Source: Terracoccus luteus
GTDB lineage: Bacteria > Actinomycetota > Actinomycetes > Actinomycetales > Dermatophilaceae
Assembly (NCBI RefSeq): GCF_003635045.1
Contig: NZ_RBXT01000001.1
Span: 1,922,001-1,986,000, forward strand
Reading direction: 5' to 3'
DNA length: 64,000 bases
Shown here: one piece after another, positions 8,541 to 18,322 of the stretch
Layout of the letters: every line of letters begins with the position of its first letter
Position numbering within the stretch: the stretch's first letter is position 1
Notes under the pieces: model-generated
Seen by the model: only the letters and a program-made list of their open reading frames with translations
Told to the model about the DNA's origin: nothing
Database searches by the model: none
Translations under genes and position numbers: made by a program

Positions 8541-10508
8541 TCAGGACGTCCACGCCCGCCACAGCGCCGCGTACTCACCGCCGTGGGCCACGAGCTCGTC
8601 GTGGCTCCCCAGCTCGGCCACCCGACCGTCGATGACGACGGCGATGCGGTCGGCGTCGTGCGCGGTGTGCAGCCGGTGCGCGATGGCGACGACGGTGCGG
8701 CCGGTGAGCAGGGCGTTCATCGAGCCCTCGAGGTGGCGGGCCGTCCGTGGGTCGATGAGCGAGGTCGCCTCGTCGAGCACGATGGTGTGCGGGTCGGCGA
8801 GGATGAGCCGCGCCAGGGCGACCTGCTGGGCCCGACCCGGGGTCAGGGCGAGGTGCCCCGAGCCCAGCTGGGTGTCGAGCCCCTCGGGCAGGCGGTCGAC
8901 CCACTCGAGCGCGTCGACGGCACCGAGCGCCTGACGGACCTGCTCGTCGTCGCTGCCCTCACGGGCGAGCACGACGTTGTCACGCACCGTGCCGATGAAG
9001 ACGTGGTGCTCCTGCGTGACGAGCGCGACCTCGGTGCGCAGCGTCTCGAGGGGCAGTCGCGTCAGCTCGACGCCGCCGACCTGCACCGTGCCCGTTCGGG
9101 GGCCGTGGATGCCGGACAGCAGCCGTCCGAGGGTCGACTTGCCCGACCCGCTCGGGCCGACGACGGCCAGCCGTTCACCGGTGCGCAGGTCGAGGTCGAT
9201 GCCGTGCAGGACGTCGTGCCCGTCGCGGTAGGCGTAGCGCAGGTCGTGGGCGAGCAGGTCGCGCCCCTGCGGGACGCCCTCGCCGGCCTCGCGGTCGGGC
9301 GGGACGGTCGCGATGCCGAGCAGGCGGGTGGTCGAGGCCATGCCCACCTGCACGCGGTCGACGGTGCTGACGAGCATGTCGAAGGGGCCGTAGAGCGCCT
9401 CGGCGTAGAGGATCGCGGTCGTGATCTGACCCAGGCTGGCCCAGCCCTGCACGTAGCCGACGGCGCCGAGCAGCAGCACGAGCACGCGCGGCAGGCTGAA
9501 GGCGACGTCCATGATGAGGAAGAGCAGGTTGCGCAGCGTCATCGTGTAGCGCTCGGCCTGGCCCGACACCTCGATGTCGTCGTCGCCCCGGCGCAGGCGG
9601 CGACCGGCGAGCCCGAGCGCCTCGACGGTGCGCGCCCCCTCGACGGTCTCGCTCAGGGTCGTGTTGATGCGGGAGTAGGTGCCGCCCTCGGTGAGGTAGC
9701 CCTTGGGGGCACGGGCGAGGTAGCGGCGCACCTGGAAGCTGGCGAGGGCCATGAGCACGAGGGAGGGCACCGAGAGCTGCCACGAGTTGCTCACCATGGC
9801 CACGAGCGTCAGCACGACCGTGATGAGCGCGACGATCGACTCGGGCAGGGCCCAGCGCACGCTCTCGCTCATCGTGCCGACGTCGCGGGTGACGCGGGTG
9901 ACGAGGTCACCGGTGCTGGCGCTCTCGACCCTCGACAGCGGCAGGCGCAGGATCGCGTGCACGACGTACTCGCGCGCCCGGGCCAGGACGTCCTGCCCGA
10001 GCACGGTCGAGCTCAGCTTGGCCGCGAAGGTGACGAGACCCTGCACGACGACGAGGCCCGCGACGACGAGGGCCACGGTGTTGGCGCCGGCGAGGGCGGC
10101 GTCGACGCGACCCGCCTGCACGTCGGCCACGGTCGAGTCGACGAGCTCGCCGAGCAGACGAGGCACGAGCAGGCCCGCGAGCGCGGCGAGGGCGTTGAAC
10201 CCGACGACCGCGACGACGAGACCGCGGCGCTCCCCGAGCAGCCGGCCGACGAAGCGCACGACGCTACGGGCGTCGGCGACCGGCAGTCCGGTCGTCGCGT
10301 TCATCGTGTCGGCGACGAACTCCTGCGCTCGTCGCTCGCGCAGCAGGTGGCGACGGCGCAGGGCGACGAGCCGCTCTCGGGCGCCGGCCCGGGCCGGCGG
10401 GCGCAGCTCGACCGGCACCGGCGGTGGACGGTGGGCGGCGTCCCACGTGCGGGCCGACTCGGCCGCGAGGTCGGCGCGCAGGTCGACGACGAGGTCGGTG
10501 TCGCTCAT
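8541..10508 (-). CDS. ABC exporter subunit with intact Walker A/B but degenerate signature (pair 1, subunit B)
   Basis: 655 residues: an N-terminal extension of ~90 residues, a six-helix exporter domain (~90-400), and a nucleotide-binding domain. Intact Walker A GPSGSGKST (451-459), Q-loop Gln499, Walker B IVLDE (576-580) and H-loop His611. The signature, normally LSGGQ, reads LTPGR (555-559). The gene overlaps the stop of the upstream subunit gene by four bases (ATGA), so the two are translationally coupled and should form a heterodimer. Its signature defect mirrors the P-loop defect of the partner, leaving one complete ATP site. Substrate unknown. Strongly similar to the subunit at 52083-53864. 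Confidence 0.92.
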   Translation of the reverse strand: MSDTDLVVDLRADLAAESARTWDAAHRPPPVPVELRPPARAGARERLVALRRRHLLRERRAQEFVADTMNATTGLPVADARSVVRFVGRLLGERRGLVVAVVGFNALAALAGLLVPRLLGELVDSTVADVQAGRVDAALAGANTVALVVAGLVVVQGLVTFAAKLSSTVLGQDVLARAREYVVHAILRLPLSRVESASTGDLVTRVTRDVGTMSESVRWALPESIVALITVVLTLVAMVSNSWQLSVPSLVLMALASFQVRRYLARAPKGYLTEGGTYSRINTTLSETVEGARTVEALGLAGRRLRRGDDDIEVSGQAERYTMTLRNLLFLIMDVAFSLPRVLVLLLGAVGYVQGWASLGQITTAILYAEALYGPFDMLVSTVDRVQVGMASTTRLLGIATVPPDREAGEGVPQGRDLLAHDLRYAYRDGHDVLHGIDLDLRTGERLAVVGPSGSGKSTLGRLLSGIHGPRTGTVQVGGVELTRLPLETLRTEVALVTQEHHVFIGTVRDNVVLAREGSDDEQVRQALGAVDALEWVDRLPEGLDTQLGSGHLALTPGRAQQVALARLILADPHTIVLDEATSLIDPRTARHLEGSMNALLTGRTVVAIAHRLHTAHDADRIAVVIDGRVAELGSHDELVAHGGEYAALWRAWTS

Positions 10509-12532
10509 CGGGTGGCCTCCGCCCCGGTCACGGCGGTCCAGTGGGCCGTCTCGGTCTCGAGCTGCTCGGTCGACGGGCCGGTCGACGAGCCGGACGTCGG
10601 GTCCGACCCACCCGCCGCACCCTCGTCGGCGGGCGTGGCCGCGGCGGACGCGGCCACCTCGCCGCGCACGACGACGGAGCGGTAGGCCTCCGAGCGGGAC
10701 AGTAGCTCGGCGTGCCGGCCGCGGTCGACCTCCCGGCCGTCGACCATCAGGGCGACCTCGTCGGCGTGGTGCAGCAGCAGCGGCGAGGCGGTCATGACGA
10801 CCGTCGTGCGCCCGGCCCGGTGCGGGCCGAGCCGCTCGGCGATGCGTGCCTCGGTGTGCGCGTCGACCGCCGACGTCGGCTCGACGAGGACGAGCACCTC
10901 GGGGTCGACGGCGAGGGCGCGCATGAGCACGAGACGCTGGCGCTGCCCGCCGGACAGGCCGCGGCCCCGCTCGTCGAGCTCGCCCTGCCAGCCACCCGGG
11001 AGGGCGTCGAAGACGTCGTCGGCGGCGGCGGTGAAGAGCGCGCGCTCGGCCTGCTCGCGGGTGAGCCGGTCGTGCGGGTCGACGGCCTCGCGCAGGGTCC
11101 CCTTGAAGACCTGGGGTGCGGTGTCGCTGACGAAGATGTGGCGACGGACCTCGTCGAGCGGCACGTCGGACAGGTCGACGCCCCCGACGGTGACGCCCCA
11201 GGGCTCGCTCGCCCGCTGCTCGTCGCTCGCGGCCTGGGCGGCGCGGGCCGCCTCACGCTCGGCTCGCGCGGCCCGGGCCGCGCGGCCCTTGAGCCCCTCC
11301 GGCAGCTCGGCGCTGACGAGGGGGTCCTGGTCGCCGGAGAGGTAGCGACCGAGCCGGTCGGCGAGGGCCGCCGAGTCGTCGGGCACCGACGAGACGACCA
11401 TCGTCAGCCGGCCCGGGGCGACGTGCACCCCCGAGGCCTCGTCGACCACGACGGCATCCGACCGCAGGTGCTTCGGGTCGACCGGGTCGCGCCACGGCGA
11501 GCGCTGCTCGTAGACCGCGACCGCCTTGCGGGCCGAGACGACCGAGCGCGTCCACTTCTGCGCGAACTCGACGAACGTGCGCATCGGCTGCACGAGGAAG
11601 AGGCCGTAGCCGAGGAAGCTGACGAGCTCGCCAACCGTGAGCCGGCCGACGGCGACCTCCCGCGTGCCCAGCCACAGCAGCGCGACGACGAAGCCACCGG
11701 ACAGCAGCACGCCGACCGACTCGACGGCCGCCAGCCAGCGGCCGCCCATGACACCGGCGCGGCGCACCCCCTGGGACTGGCCGGCGTAGTTGCCGCCGAA
11801 CGTCTCCTCCCCGCCGATGCCGCGCAGGATGCGCAGGCCCGCGACGATGTCGGTGGCCATCGAGGTCAGCTCGCTGTTGCGGGAGCGCTCGACGCCCTGC
11901 CACCGCTGCATCGGACGCAGCAGGGGCGCCCCGAGCAGCACGAGCAGCGGCGCCGACACGAGCACGAGCAGGCCCATGCGAACCGACGTCGAGAGCACGA
12001 TGCCGGCGACGACGAGGTAGGCGAGCAGCTGCGAGACGGCCCGCGTCGTGATCTCCATGAGGGCGCCGAACTGGTCGCCGTCGCTGCCCGAGACCGACAG
12101 CACCTCGCCGGTCGGGGTGCGGCGGGTCAGCACGTGGCCGAGCTGCAGCGCCTTGCGGGTGACGAGCTGGGTCGTGCCGTAGAGGGCGATGAGCCACTCG
12201 CGCACGATGACGGTGTGGAAGAAGACGCCGCTGAGGGCGCCGCCCACGGTGACGACGCCGAGCACGACCAGCCAGCGCGTCGTCTCGCCCTGGTCGCCCG
12301 CGACGATGCCGGTGTCGATGGCCCGCCCCACGATCCAGGGGCCGAGCGTCTGGGGCACCATCCAGATGACGGCCACGAAGAGGCCGAACCAGAACAGGCC
12401 CCCCTGCTGGCGCACCATCCAGGCGAGGAAGGCCCTCGGGGTGCGCGTGTCGGGCTCGTCGACGTGGCCGGGTGAGCCGGCGTCGGACGAGCTGCTGCCG
12501 AAGGCCCGGGTCACGGGTGGGAAGTCTCGCAT
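10505..12532 (-). CDS. ABC exporter subunit lacking Walker A but with LSGGQ (pair 1, subunit A)
   Basis: 675 residues: exporter membrane domain (~40-340) then a highly degenerate nucleotide-binding domain. Where GxxGxGKS/T belongs, the protein reads SSVPDDSA (381-388) with no Lys. The Q-loop Gln is Asp470, Walker B has lost its Asp (VLVLVEPTS, 546-554) and the H-loop His is Ser583. The signature LSGGQ (526-530) is perfect. It therefore cannot bind ATP on its own P-loop but can complete the partner's site. An Ala/Arg/Glu-rich insertion (~415-440) follows the dead P-loop. ATG 12532 chosen with AGGGTGG eight bases upstream. First gene of the pair. Confidence 0.92.
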   Translation of the reverse strand: MRDFPPVTRAFGSSSSDAGSPGHVDEPDTRTPRAFLAWMVRQQGGLFWFGLFVAVIWMVPQTLGPWIVGRAIDTGIVAGDQGETTRWLVVLGVVTVGGALSGVFFHTVIVREWLIALYGTTQLVTRKALQLGHVLTRRTPTGEVLSVSGSDGDQFGALMEITTRAVSQLLAYLVVAGIVLSTSVRMGLLVLVSAPLLVLLGAPLLRPMQRWQGVERSRNSELTSMATDIVAGLRILRGIGGEETFGGNYAGQSQGVRRAGVMGGRWLAAVESVGVLLSGGFVVALLWLGTREVAVGRLTVGELVSFLGYGLFLVQPMRTFVEFAQKWTRSVVSARKAVAVYEQRSPWRDPVDPKHLRSDAVVVDEASGVHVAPGRLTMVVSSVPDDSAALADRLGRYLSGDQDPLVSAELPEGLKGRAARAARAEREAARAAQAASDEQRASEPWGVTVGGVDLSDVPLDEVRRHIFVSDTAPQVFKGTLREAVDPHDRLTREQAERALFTAAADDVFDALPGGWQGELDERGRGLSGGQRQRLVLMRALAVDPEVLVLVEPTSAVDAHTEARIAERLGPHRAGRTTVVMTASPLLLHHADEVALMVDGREVDRGRHAELLSRSEAYRSVVVRGEVAASAAATPADEGAAGGSDPTSGSSTGPSTEQLETETAHWTAVTGAEATR

Positions 12533-12584
12533 CGCGTGGTCCACCCTAAGCGGGCGCACCGACAGCGCCCCACTGCTTTTCCGC

Positions 12585-12590
12585 TACCTT
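12585..12590 (+). promoter_or_regulatory. uraA -10 element
   Basis: TACCTT six bases before ATG 12597, with no ribosome site between: leaderless type. Confidence 0.6.
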
Positions 12591-12596
12591 GCCCGC

Positions 12597-14105
12597 ATGG
12601 CTCGAGACGGCGCGCGGATGTTCGGCTGGACCCTCCACGGCGACGGGCGCACGCTCGGCCCCGACGACGTCGTCGCCCCGCACGAGAGGCTCTCGTGGGG
12701 GCGCACGATCGGGCTCGGCGGGCAGCACGTCGTGGCGATGTTCGGGGCGACGTTCGTCTTCCCGCTGCTCATGGGGCTCAACCCCCAGCTCGCGATCATG
12801 ATGAGCGGCGTCGCCACCATCCTGTTCCTGCTCGTGGTCAAGGGCATGGTGCCGAGCTATCTCGGCACGTCGGCCTCGTTCGTCGCGGCGGCCGCCGCCA
12901 TCCGCGCCCAGGGCGGCACCTCCCAGGACGTCACCGGCGCCGTGCTCGTGTCCGGCCTCGTGCTCGTCGTCGTCGGAGTGCTCGTGCACGTGCTCGGCTC
13001 CGGCCTGCTGCACCGACTGCTGCCACCCGTCGTCACCGGCGCGGTCGTCATGCTCATCGGCTTCAACCTCGCCCCCGTGGTCTCGGGCACGTACTGGCCG
13101 CAGGACCAGTGGGTAGCCCTGTTCGTCATGGCCTTCACCGTCGTGTGCGCCGTCGCGTTCCGCGGGTTCGTCTCGCGCATCGCCGTCTTCCTCGCCCTCG
13201 TCGTGGGCTACGTCCTCTCGTGGCTGCTCGACCGTGTCTTCGGGCAGATCACGTCCTACGACGCCGCCGCGGGCGCCGTGACGACCCACTGGCGCACGAG
13301 CTTCGACGGGGTCGCGGATGCCGCGTGGTTCGGTCTGCCCCCGACGACCGGCACGCTCGGCCCTGACGGCCAGCCCCTGGTCGGCCTGCACCTGCCGTCG
13401 TTCTCGGCCGCGGCCATCCTGCTCGTGCTGCCCTCGGTCATCGCCCTCGTTGCCGAGAACACCGGCCACGTCAAGGCGGTCGCCGAGATGACACGCACCG
13501 ACCTCGACCCCTACATGGGCCGTGCCATCGCCGCCGACGGCCTCGGCACCGCGCTCGCGTCGTCGATCGGCGGCTCGCCGACGACGACCTACGCCGAGAA
13601 CATCGGCGTCATGGCCGCCACCCGGGTCTACTCGACGGCGGCCTACTACGTCGCCGCCCTCGTGGCGCTCGTGTTCGGCCTGTCGCCGAAGTTCGGCGCC
13701 CTCGTCTCCTCGGTCCCCGGTGGCGTGCTCGGCGGCATCACCGTCGTGCTCTACGGCATGATCGGCCTGCTCGGGGCCAAGATCTGGGTGCAGAACCGGG
13801 TCGACTTCGGCAACCCGCTCAACCTCGTGCCCGTCGCCGCCGGCGTCATCATCGGCATCGGCCACGTGCAGCTGCGCTTCACCGACGAGTTCGTCCTCGG
13901 CGGCATCGCCCTCGGCACCGTCGTGGCCATCGCCGGGTACCACCTCGCGCGGGCCCTGGCCCCGGCCGACCTGCGCCGACGCGCCGACCGCCCCCTCGGC
14001 GGGGTCGACGGCGGCGAGACGGGCGACCCCGGCGGCAGTGTCGTCACCGTCGGCCACGACGAGTACGGCACCGACCGGCATCCGGAGGCCACGCGCGAGC
14101 GGTGA
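12597..14105 (+). CDS. uraA: Uracil/xanthine permease (NCS2 family)
   Basis: 502 residues, polytopic, with the NCS2 signature GSPTTTYAENIGVMAATRVYS and the Glu of IALVAENTGHVKAVAEMT that contacts the nucleobase in UraA structures. The N-terminal 25 residues are polar and the C-terminal ~45 are a hydrophilic Gly/Asp-rich tail. ATG 12597 is supported by the TACCTT -10 six bases upstream; an upstream open frame without homology was discarded. It imports uracil or a related base by proton symport. UraA is the closest signature match, but xanthine specificity cannot be excluded. Confidence 0.88.
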   Translation: MARDGARMFGWTLHGDGRTLGPDDVVAPHERLSWGRTIGLGGQHVVAMFGATFVFPLLMGLNPQLAIMMSGVATILFLLVVKGMVPSYLGTSASFVAAAAAIRAQGGTSQDVTGAVLVSGLVLVVVGVLVHVLGSGLLHRLLPPVVTGAVVMLIGFNLAPVVSGTYWPQDQWVALFVMAFTVVCAVAFRGFVSRIAVFLALVVGYVLSWLLDRVFGQITSYDAAAGAVTTHWRTSFDGVADAAWFGLPPTTGTLGPDGQPLVGLHLPSFSAAAILLVLPSVIALVAENTGHVKAVAEMTRTDLDPYMGRAIAADGLGTALASSIGGSPTTTYAENIGVMAATRVYSTAAYYVAALVALVFGLSPKFGALVSSVPGGVLGGITVVLYGMIGLLGAKIWVQNRVDFGNPLNLVPVAAGVIIGIGHVQLRFTDEFVLGGIALGTVVAIAGYHLARALAPADLRRRADRPLGGVDGGETGDPGGSVVTVGHDEYGTDRHPEATRER

Positions 14106-14119
14106 CCGGCCGCGCGCGG

Positions 14120-14359
14120 TCAGTGGCGGGTGTCGCGCTCCTCGACGGTCTTGCGCACGACGGGGCGCTGGCCGCCCGGGTCCTCGATGCGCGTCACGGT
14201 GCGCTCGCTGTGGGTCGTGCGCTTCGCGTTGAGGATGAGGCCGGCCCCGGCAACCATGAGGATGACGCCCACGGTCGGCAGGCTGATGCCGGGCGGGTCG
14301 GCACTCACCGCGAAGGTGAGGATGGCGCCGATGACGGCCAGCAGCACGCCGATGCCCAC
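14120..14359 (-). CDS. DUF6458 family small membrane protein
   Basis: 79 residues: two short membrane helices (LLAVIGAILTFAVS and VGVILMVAGAGLILN) then a charged tail with many Thr/Arg. The GAILTFAVS…GVILMVAG pattern is characteristic of DUF6458, a tiny actinobacterial membrane protein of unknown function. GTG 14359 with GGAGG seven bases upstream. Convergent with uraA. Confidence 0.85.
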   Translation of the reverse strand: MGIGVLLAVIGAILTFAVSADPPGISLPTVGVILMVAGAGLILNAKRTTHSERTVTRIEDPGGQRPVVRKTVEERDTRH

Positions 14360-14577
14360 CTCGGAACCTCCCGTCGGCCGCGTCGTCGGCCCTCCGTGGG
14401 CCGGTCGTCGGCCTCGACACGACTGTACCCGCGCGGATGCCGGCCGGCACCGTCCCGGGGACGGTCACTCATCGGGGCGCCCGGGCGGAGGGACACTGCG
14501 GTGTCGCGGGTGGAGACCTGCGACACCGCCCAGCATGCCGACCATGCCGAGCACACCAACCGACGACAGGAGCACCC

Positions 14578-15567
14578 GTGCTGGAGGCCATCGGGCTGGA
14601 CGAGCAGGAGGAGGCGGTCTACGGGCTGCTCGTGACCCTCGGCTCCGAGACCGCCGGCGACCTCGGGCGCCGGCTCGGGATGCCGGTGGGCGAGGTCGAG
14701 ACGGCCCTGCGGGCGCTCGAGCGGCACGGCCTCGTCGCCCGTCCCGTCGGCCGCCCGGAGCCGTCGGGTGGCCGCTGGATGGCGGCCCCGCCCGCGGTGG
14801 CGCTGCGGGCCCTCGTCAACGAACGCCGGCACGGTCTCGAGCAGGCGGAGGTCGGCGTGGCCCGCCTCATGGCGGCCTTCCGGTCGGACGCCCCCGCCTC
14901 CGAGCTGCACGAGCTCGTCGAGATCATCGTCGGCGCCGAGGCCGTCGCCCAGCGCTTCCGGCAGATCCAGCTCGGTGCGGTGCGCACGGTCGACGCTCTC
15001 GTCACGAGCACGCCCGTCGCGGTCACGGGCGAGGAGAACGACGCGGAGGAGACGGCCACCGGCCGGGGCGTGCGCTACCGCGTCGTGCTCGAGCGCGAGT
15101 CGCTCGAGGCCCCGGGCGCCATCGCCACGGTGACGTGGGGCCTCGGCCGGGACACCCTCGTGCGCGTCGCCGACCGGGTGCCGACCAAGCTGCTCGTCAC
15201 CGACGGGGAGGCGGCGATGGTGCCGCTGCTCACCGACGGCTCCGACCCGTCGGCGCTCTTCGTCCGCGCCAGCGGGCTGCTCGCGCCGCTGCAGGCGCTC
15301 TTCGAGGCGGTGTGGGACGCCGCCGTGCCGCTGCACCTCGTCGACGGGCGCGTCGTCGAGCAGCCCGAGGGGCCCGACGAGCTCGACCTGCGCATCCTCT
15401 CGCTGCTGCTCGCCGGCCTCACCGACTCGGCCGTCGCCAAGGCCCTCGACCTCGGTCTGCGCACGGTGCAGCGACGGGTCAGCGGCCTGCTCGACCGGGC
15501 CGGCGTGACGTCGCGCCTGCAGCTCGGGTGGCAGGCGCGTGAACGGGGCTGGGTCACCCGCCCCTGA
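14578..15567 (+). CDS. TrmB/LuxR-type two-HTH transcriptional regulator
   Basis: 329 residues. N-terminal winged helix of TrmB type (LDEQEEAVYGLLVTLG, then AGDLGRRLGMPVGEVETALRALERHGLV). The middle region is of unknown fold, perhaps ligand binding. At the C-terminus is a LuxR-like HTH (DLRILSLLLAGLTDSAVAKALDLGLRTVQRRVSGLLDRAG). Proteins of this layout are frequent in actinobacteria and mostly uncharacterised. GTG 14578 with AGGAG five bases upstream. Its stop is two bases from the convergent EamA stop. Target genes cannot be deduced here. Confidence 0.85.
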   Translation: MLEAIGLDEQEEAVYGLLVTLGSETAGDLGRRLGMPVGEVETALRALERHGLVARPVGRPEPSGGRWMAAPPAVALRALVNERRHGLEQAEVGVARLMAAFRSDAPASELHELVEIIVGAEAVAQRFRQIQLGAVRTVDALVTSTPVAVTGEENDAEETATGRGVRYRVVLERESLEAPGAIATVTWGLGRDTLVRVADRVPTKLLVTDGEAAMVPLLTDGSDPSALFVRASGLLAPLQALFEAVWDAAVPLHLVDGRVVEQPEGPDELDLRILSLLLAGLTDSAVAKALDLGLRTVQRRVSGLLDRAGVTSRLQLGWQARERGWVTRP

Positions 15568-15569
15568 CC

Positions 15570-16523
15570 TCAGGGCGTGGTGGCGAGCACCCGGTCGGGG
15601 TCGGGCGCCTGGACCGACGGGCGCCGCGACCGCTGCTCGTGCACGGCGAGGGCGACCACAGAGGCGAGCACGACGGCGAAGCCGACCCACTGCGAGGGCG
15701 TCAGCCGACCGTCGAGGGCGAGCACGCCGACGAGGGCGGCCGTGAGCGGGAAGGCGAGCTCGGCGAGGGTCGCGCGCGAGGCCGGGGTGCGGCCGAGGGC
15801 CCGGTAGTAGAGGAGCAGCGCGAGCAGCCCGGGGAGGAGCGCGAGCAGCAGGATGTTCGGGACGGCGTCGAGCCCGACGGCCAGGGGCGTGGCCGTGGCC
15901 CCCGCGAGCGCGAGCAGCGTGAGCAGGCCGACCCCGAAGCGCAACGCCGTGATGTCGGCGAAGCGCAGCTCGGCGCTCGCGGCGCGGCCGAGCACCGTCC
16001 CCGCGGCCCAGAGCGCGGCGGCCCCGACCGCGAGCAACGCGGCCTGCGCGCTGCTCACGCCGACGTCGAGCGGGCTCGCGAAGGCGAGCAGCCACGCGCC
16101 GACGAGGGCCGGCACGGCGAAGAAGGCGTAGCGCGCGCTGAGCCGCTCGCCGAGCACGACGGCGGCGAGCGCCACGGCGATGACGGGCTGCAGCTTCTGC
16201 AGCACCTGCGGCGTGATCGGGTCACCGACCCGGAACGCGGCGGTGAAGAGGGTCGTGGCGAGGGCCGACGAGCCGGCGCCGATGACGAGCACGCTGAGCT
16301 TCGTGCGCCGGCTCGTGCGCAGCAGCCGGCGCACCGCCGGCACGAGCCAGGGGCTGACGAGCAGGGTGAGCACGAGGTGTTCCCAGAAGACGACGGCGAG
16401 GGCCGGGTACTCCTTCGCCAGCGGCCCGCGCCACAGCGCCGACAGACCCCAGAAGGAGGCGGCCAGGGCGACGAGCCAGGTGCCGTCACGAGTCGGGCCG
16501 GTCCGGGCCGCAAGGGTTCTCAT
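15570..16523 (-). CDS. EamA/DMT family transporter
   Basis: 317 residues with about ten membrane helices arranged as two EamA repeats. The first repeat opens WLVALAASFWGLSALWRGPLAKEYPALAVVFWEHL; the second ends LDGRLTPSQWVGFAVVLASVVAL. DMT exporters move amino acids, nucleosides or other small metabolites; the substrate cannot be predicted. Basic C-terminal tail. Start ATG 16523 with a CACCCT -10-like hexamer six bases upstream. Confidence 0.87.
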   Translation of the reverse strand: MRTLAARTGPTRDGTWLVALAASFWGLSALWRGPLAKEYPALAVVFWEHLVLTLLVSPWLVPAVRRLLRTSRRTKLSVLVIGAGSSALATTLFTAAFRVGDPITPQVLQKLQPVIAVALAAVVLGERLSARYAFFAVPALVGAWLLAFASPLDVGVSSAQAALLAVGAAALWAAGTVLGRAASAELRFADITALRFGVGLLTLLALAGATATPLAVGLDAVPNILLLALLPGLLALLLYYRALGRTPASRATLAELAFPLTAALVGVLALDGRLTPSQWVGFAVVLASVVALAVHEQRSRRPSVQAPDPDRVLATTP

Positions 16524-16551
16524 GGGGTCAGGGTGTCACCTGAGGGCACCG

Positions 16552-16584
16552 ACCGGCATCCGGGGCCCCCGTCCGGATGCCGGT
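16552..16584 (-). terminator. purH terminator built from the CGGATGCCG motif
   Basis: Perfect 12-bp inverted repeat ACCGGCATCCGG/CCGGATGCCGGT with a nine-base loop, starting 12 bases after the purH stop on the minus strand. Both arms are copies of the dispersed 9-mer. Confidence 0.8.
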
Positions 16585-16595
16585 GGGCGCGCCGG

Positions 16596-18233
16596 TCAGT
16601 GGAAGAAGTGGCGGGTGCCGGTGAAGTACAGCGTCACGCCGGCGGCCTCGGCGGCCGCGACGACCTCCTCGTCGCGGATCGAGCCACCCGGGGCGACGAC
16701 CGCACGGACCCCGGCGTCGAGCAGGATCTGCAGGCCGTCGGCGAAGGGGAAGAAGGCGTCGGAGGCGGCGACCGAGCCGCGGGCGCGATCCTCCCCCGCC
16801 CGGCGCACGGCGAGGTGGCAGGAGTCGACGCGGTTGACCTGGCCCATGCCGACCCCGACGGCAGCGCCGTCGTGGGCGAGCAGGATGGCGTTGCTCTTGA
16901 CGGCGCGGATGGCGCGCCACGCGAACTGCAGGTCGGCGAGGGTGGCCTCATCGGCGGCCGCCCCGGCGACGAGGCGCCAGGCCGAGGCGTCGTCGCCGCC
17001 GGTCACGGCTCCCTCGTCGTCACGCACCACGGCGTCGACCCGGTCGACCGACTGCAGCAGCAGACCGCCGCTGACCGGCCGCATCTCGACGCCCGCGTCG
17101 TCCGGCTGGCCGCCGCCGCTCCACCCGTCGGGCAGGCGCAGCACGCGCAGGTTCTTCTTGGCGGTGAGGACCTCGAGCGCCTCGGGCTCGTAGTCGGGCG
17201 CGATGACGACCTCGGTGAAGACTGGCTTGGCGGCCCGGGCCATCGCGGCCGTGATGGTGCGGTTGGCGGCGATGATGCCGCCGTAGGCGCTGACCGGGTC
17301 GGTGGCGTGGGCGCGCTCGTACGCCTGCTCGATCGTGTCGCCGACGGCGATGCCGCACGGGTTGGCGTGCTTGATGATCGCCACGGTCGGCCGGTCACCG
17401 TGGTCGTGGGCGGCGCGCACCGCGGCGTCGGTGTCGACGTAGTTGTTGTACGACATCTCCTTGCCGCTCAGCTGCTCGGCGCTCGCGACGCCCTCGTCGA
17501 ACGAGCGGTAGAGGGCGGCCCGCTGGTGCGGGTTCTCGCCGTAGCGCAGCACCGCACCGCGCTCGTAGTCGGCGCCGACCCAGGCCGGGAACCCGGTGCC
17601 GCCGCTCGTGTCGGTGTACGCGTTGCCCATCCAGCTCGCGACGGCGACGTCGTACGAGGCGGTGTGCACGAAAGCCTCGGCCGCGAGGCGGCGACGCTGC
17701 CCGAGGGTGAACCCGCCGGCGGCGACCGACTCCGCGACCTCCCCGTAGGCGGCGGGGTCGGTGACGACGGCGACGCTCGGGTGGTTCTTCGCCGCGGCGC
17801 GCACCATCGACGGCCCGCCGATGTCGATCTGTTCGATGCACTCGTCGGGGCTCGCGCCCGACCCGACCGTCTCGCGGAAGGGGTAGAGGTTGACGACGAC
17901 GAGCTCGAACGCCTCGACCCCGAGCTCGGCGAGCTGCTCGAGGTGGTCGGGCTTGCGCGTGTCGGCGAGGATGCCGGCGTGCACCTTGGGGTGCAGCGTC
18001 TTGACCCGGCCCTCGAGGCACTCCGGGAAGCCGGTGACCTCCTCGACCGGGGTGACGGCGACGCCGGCGGCCGCGATGGTCCTGGCCGTCGAGCCCGTGG
18101 AGACGATGGCCACCCCGGCGGCGTCGAGCGTCCGCGCCAGCTCGTCGAGCCCGGTCTTGTCGTAGACGGAGACGAGCGCCCGACGGACCGGGCGGCGCCC
18201 CTCGTCGGTGGTCGTGGTGGGGGCGTCGGTCAT
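16596..18233 (-). CDS. purH: Bifunctional AICAR transformylase / IMP cyclohydrolase
   Basis: 545 residues; catalyses the last two steps of IMP synthesis, ZMP (AICAR) to FAICAR to IMP. N-terminal cyclohydrolase domain ([39 protein letters not shown]) and C-terminal transformylase domain with catalytic Lys288-His289 in [12 protein letters not shown] 18233 with AGGAG eight bases upstream; longer in-frame extensions lack homology. Lies downstream of purN but is separated from it by a 171-base leader containing its own -10 and a ZTP riboswitch, so it can be controlled independently by the level of its own substrate. Confidence 0.97.
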   Translation of the reverse strand: MTDAPTTTTDEGRRPVRRALVSVYDKTGLDELARTLDAAGVAIVSTGSTARTIAAAGVAVTPVEEVTGFPECLEGRVKTLHPKVHAGILADTRKPDHLEQLAELGVEAFELVVVNLYPFRETVGSGASPDECIEQIDIGGPSMVRAAAKNHPSVAVVTDPAAYGEVAESVAAGGFTLGQRRRLAAEAFVHTASYDVAVASWMGNAYTDTSGGTGFPAWVGADYERGAVLRYGENPHQRAALYRSFDEGVASAEQLSGKEMSYNNYVDTDAAVRAAHDHGDRPTVAIIKHANPCGIAVGDTIEQAYERAHATDPVSAYGGIIAANRTITAAMARAAKPVFTEVVIAPDYEPEALEVLTAKKNLRVLRLPDGWSGGGQPDDAGVEMRPVSGGLLLQSVDRVDAVVRDDEGAVTGGDDASAWRLVAGAAADEATLADLQFAWRAIRAVKSNAILLAHDGAAVGVGMGQVNRVDSCHLAVRRAGEDRARGSVAASDAFFPFADGLQILLDAGVRAVVAPGGSIRDEEVVAAAEAAGVTLYFTGTRHFFH

Positions 18234-18322
18234 GGCTGCACTCCTGGTTCGCGCTCGCGGGACGTCGGTGAGGGCGGTGCCGTGGCACCCCGGTTGGGGG
18301 CGACCCGGCATCCGCTCTCGCG

